From NCBI GenBank assembly GCA_002483395.1, contig DLHV01000117.1, forward strand, positions 9,331 to 16,107: 6,777 bases of DNA. The letters are read 5' to 3'. Below the pieces are notes generated by a model that saw only the letters and a list, made by a program, of their open reading frames with translations, ran no database searches and was not told the origin of the DNA. This stretch comes from Chloracidobacterium sp. UBA7659. GTDB lineage: Bacteria > Acidobacteriota > Blastocatellia > Pyrinomonadales > Pyrinomonadaceae. Positions 5,614 to 6,777 of this stretch are shown here, piece after piece. The number at the start of each line of letters is the position of its first letter. Within the stretch, counting starts at the first letter, position 1. The position numbers were made by a program, and so were the translations under genes.

Positions 5614-6777
5614 TATACCGGCTTCCCCTCCGCCATTATGGCTTTTTCCATGAGGAGCGAATCTACGAGGAATTTTGCCGCCCAATTTGGATATTCGTAG
5701 GCACAGTAATCGCCGGATACAGGGAATGATCCCTTTACCGCGCCCCTTATTTCCGGCCTGCCGTCCAGATTTACGGTACGGCAAACGAACTTGTTGGCAG
5801 CGAGCGCGGCGTCACGGTATTTTGCATTGTCAGTGTATTTGAACAGAAGCAGCCAGCACGCGGCGATCTGGACATTGCCTGTCAGGCACGACCAGGAAAC
5901 GGTCCCCTTCCAATCCGAATCAAGCCTGCCCGGCAATGAGCCGTCGTCGCGGAGTGCGGTCAATAGACTATCCGCCGTTTTCAGCGACGCATCCAGAAAT
6001 ATTTCGTCATTCGTGAATCGGTAAGCCTCGATAACGCCTCGGAGCACGTAACCCAATGTATGAGTCAATGGCTGTTCCGGTTCGGAAAGGCAGCAGTTTT
6101 CGAACCATCCGTTGTCCGTTTGGAGGCTCAACGCCCATTTGATATTTGCGATCGCGGATCGTGCATAATCGCTTTCGGGTTCAAGACGTGCGGCTTCGAA
6201 AAGTCCCCATGAAACATGAGTTTCGTAGGCCTTATCCGTTGGATCCGTAAATGGCGAGCGGTGCTTTCGCCAGCAGCCGTCATCATCCTGCGTTCTGACC
6301 AGCCAATTGGCAGCGCGGCGCATTGGTTCTCTGTACTCGTCCCCGAATTCCTCGGTCCCACTTGCCAACCCAAGTAATATCTGGCCTGTATTGAACGTCA
6401 CGGGAATTTCCGGGGCGGCGCCGATAACACTCCCTTGAAAACCGCCATCGGGAAACTGGATTGAGACGAGCCAGTTGAGCATTCGTTTCGCGCGTAGCAA
6501 TGTGGTCTCGTCGTTTTTAAGTTTTGCGTAGTTGATCAAGGTCGGGATAATATATCCCGTCGTTTCCGGATACGAGGAGTTCCAGCCGGTGAGCAAGCTA
6601 AAGTCGCGGGCGACACCGCCGTCATTTGACGCGGAGTTGTCCTGAGCTCGTCCTATCCATGCAACCGATTCCCGGATCACCTGAGATGTTTCCACATCGA
6701 CATCCGGCAAGCCCGAATCGTCAACCTCACGTTCCTTTTTCGCGACTTCCGGCAGCCGTTGGGACGCACGGATGTTA
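5613..6777 (-). CDS. Alpha/alpha-toroid (six-hairpin or prenyltransferase-like) protein, 5' end outside window
   Basis: Function not recognised with certainty. The frame stays open from the TAA at 5613-5615 to the right edge; the first conventional start codon inside is a TTG at 6710-6708, but a further 22 in-frame codons lie upstream without a stop (a charged stretch including EVAKKEREVDDSG), so the gene is probably longer. Numbering from the TTG, repeated helical hairpins carry short Q-x-x-x-G-aromatic turns: AQDNSASNDGGV (22-33), SIQFPDGGFQG (83-93), RTQDDDGCW (139-147) and SLQTDNGWF (195-203). Between them are SYPETTGYIIPT (46-57), VTFNTGQILLGL (104-115), KAYETHVSWGLFEAA (160-174), LTHTLGYVLRGVIEAY (215-230), GRLDSDW (261-267) and SCLTGNVQIAACW (274-286). 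These fit an (alpha/alpha) barrel as in terpene-cyclase-like toroids and six-hairpin glycosidases or lyases. No signal peptide or membrane segment is visible in this part. Context suggests a glycan-related job rather than terpene chemistry, but that is inference. Confidence 0.75.
   Translation of the reverse strand, partial: NIRASQRLPEVAKKEREVDDSGLPDVDVETSQVIRESVAWIGRAQDNSASNDGGVARDFSLLTGWNSSYPETTGYIIPTLINYAKLKNDETTLLRAKRMLNWLVSIQFPDGGFQGSVIGAAPEIPVTFNTGQILLGLASGTEEFGDEYREPMRRAANWLVRTQDDDGCWRKHRSPFTDPTDKAYETHVSWGLFEAARLEPESDYARSAIANIKWALSLQTDNGWFENCCLSEPEQPLTHTLGYVLRGVIEAYRFTNDEIFLDASLKTADSLLTALRDDGSLPGRLDSDWKGTVSWSCLTGNVQIAACWLLLFKYTDNAKYRDAALAANKFVCRTVNLDGRPEIRGAVKGSFPVSGDYCAYEYPNWAAKFLVDSLLMEKAIMAEGKPV
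5622..5631 (-). promoter_or_regulatory. Ribosome binding site that decides the FemAB-like start
   Basis: On the minus strand the bases just before the ATG at 5613 read GGAGGGGAAG (5631 down to 5622), a strong purine tract lying inside the end of the toroid gene. The GGAGG core is 13 bases from the ATG, slightly long, but the purine run continues to within 8 bases. With the TAATG stop/start overlap it supports reinitiation at 5613 rather than initiation at the upstream ATG at 5784. Confidence 0.6.

Noticed and set aside
5614..5784. N-terminal 57-residue extension of the FemAB-like protein
   Set aside because: It lies wholly within the toroid gene in another frame, has biased basic composition without family features, and is made unnecessary by the coupled start at 5613.

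Overview
The window is a piece of an exopolysaccharide (EPS) / capsule biosynthesis locus from a Gram-negative-type bacterium. The evidence is a membrane phosphoglycosyltransferase of the exosortase-A-associated type, a secreted Wza-like polysaccharide export protein, which implies an outer membrane, an AsnB-type amidotransferase and a FemAB/GNAT-like transferase. Base composition looks balanced (roughly half G+C, judged by eye). The gene mix would fit an acidobacterial or similar soil or environmental lineage, but nothing here fixes the taxon. No tRNA, rRNA, CRISPR array, insertion sequence or phage gene was seen.

Left block, + strand: (1) the 3' part of a polyprenyl-phosphate sugar phosphotransferase, open at the left edge and ending at 787; (2) a short SLBB/Poly_export outer-membrane export protein, 875-1588; (3) a secreted seven-bladed Ycf48-like beta-propeller, 1671-2639; (4) an asparagine-synthase-type glutamine amidotransferase, 2707-4614. 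The gaps are 87, 82 and 67 bases, so the genes are co-directional but not tightly packed. The first gap holds a perfect TATAAT between two TCGATAAA direct repeats, a possible internal promoter or operator.

Right block, - strand: a protein built of alpha/alpha-toroid hairpins, with its 5' end beyond the right edge, is followed by a FemAB/GNAT-like transferase. Its start should be placed at 5613, so the stop of the first gene and the start of the second share one base (TAATG) behind a purine-rich ribosome binding site. The two blocks converge on a 42-base gap at 4615-4656, where a long-loop inverted repeat could weakly terminate the + strand block.

Working model (inference): the phosphotransferase loads the first sugar phosphate on undecaprenyl phosphate, other enzymes outside the window extend and polymerise the chain, and the export protein helps pass it through the outer membrane. 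The amidotransferase and the FemAB-like protein could decorate the sugar with amide, acyl or aminoacyl groups. The toroid protein and the secreted propeller are the least understood members and the best candidates for something new.
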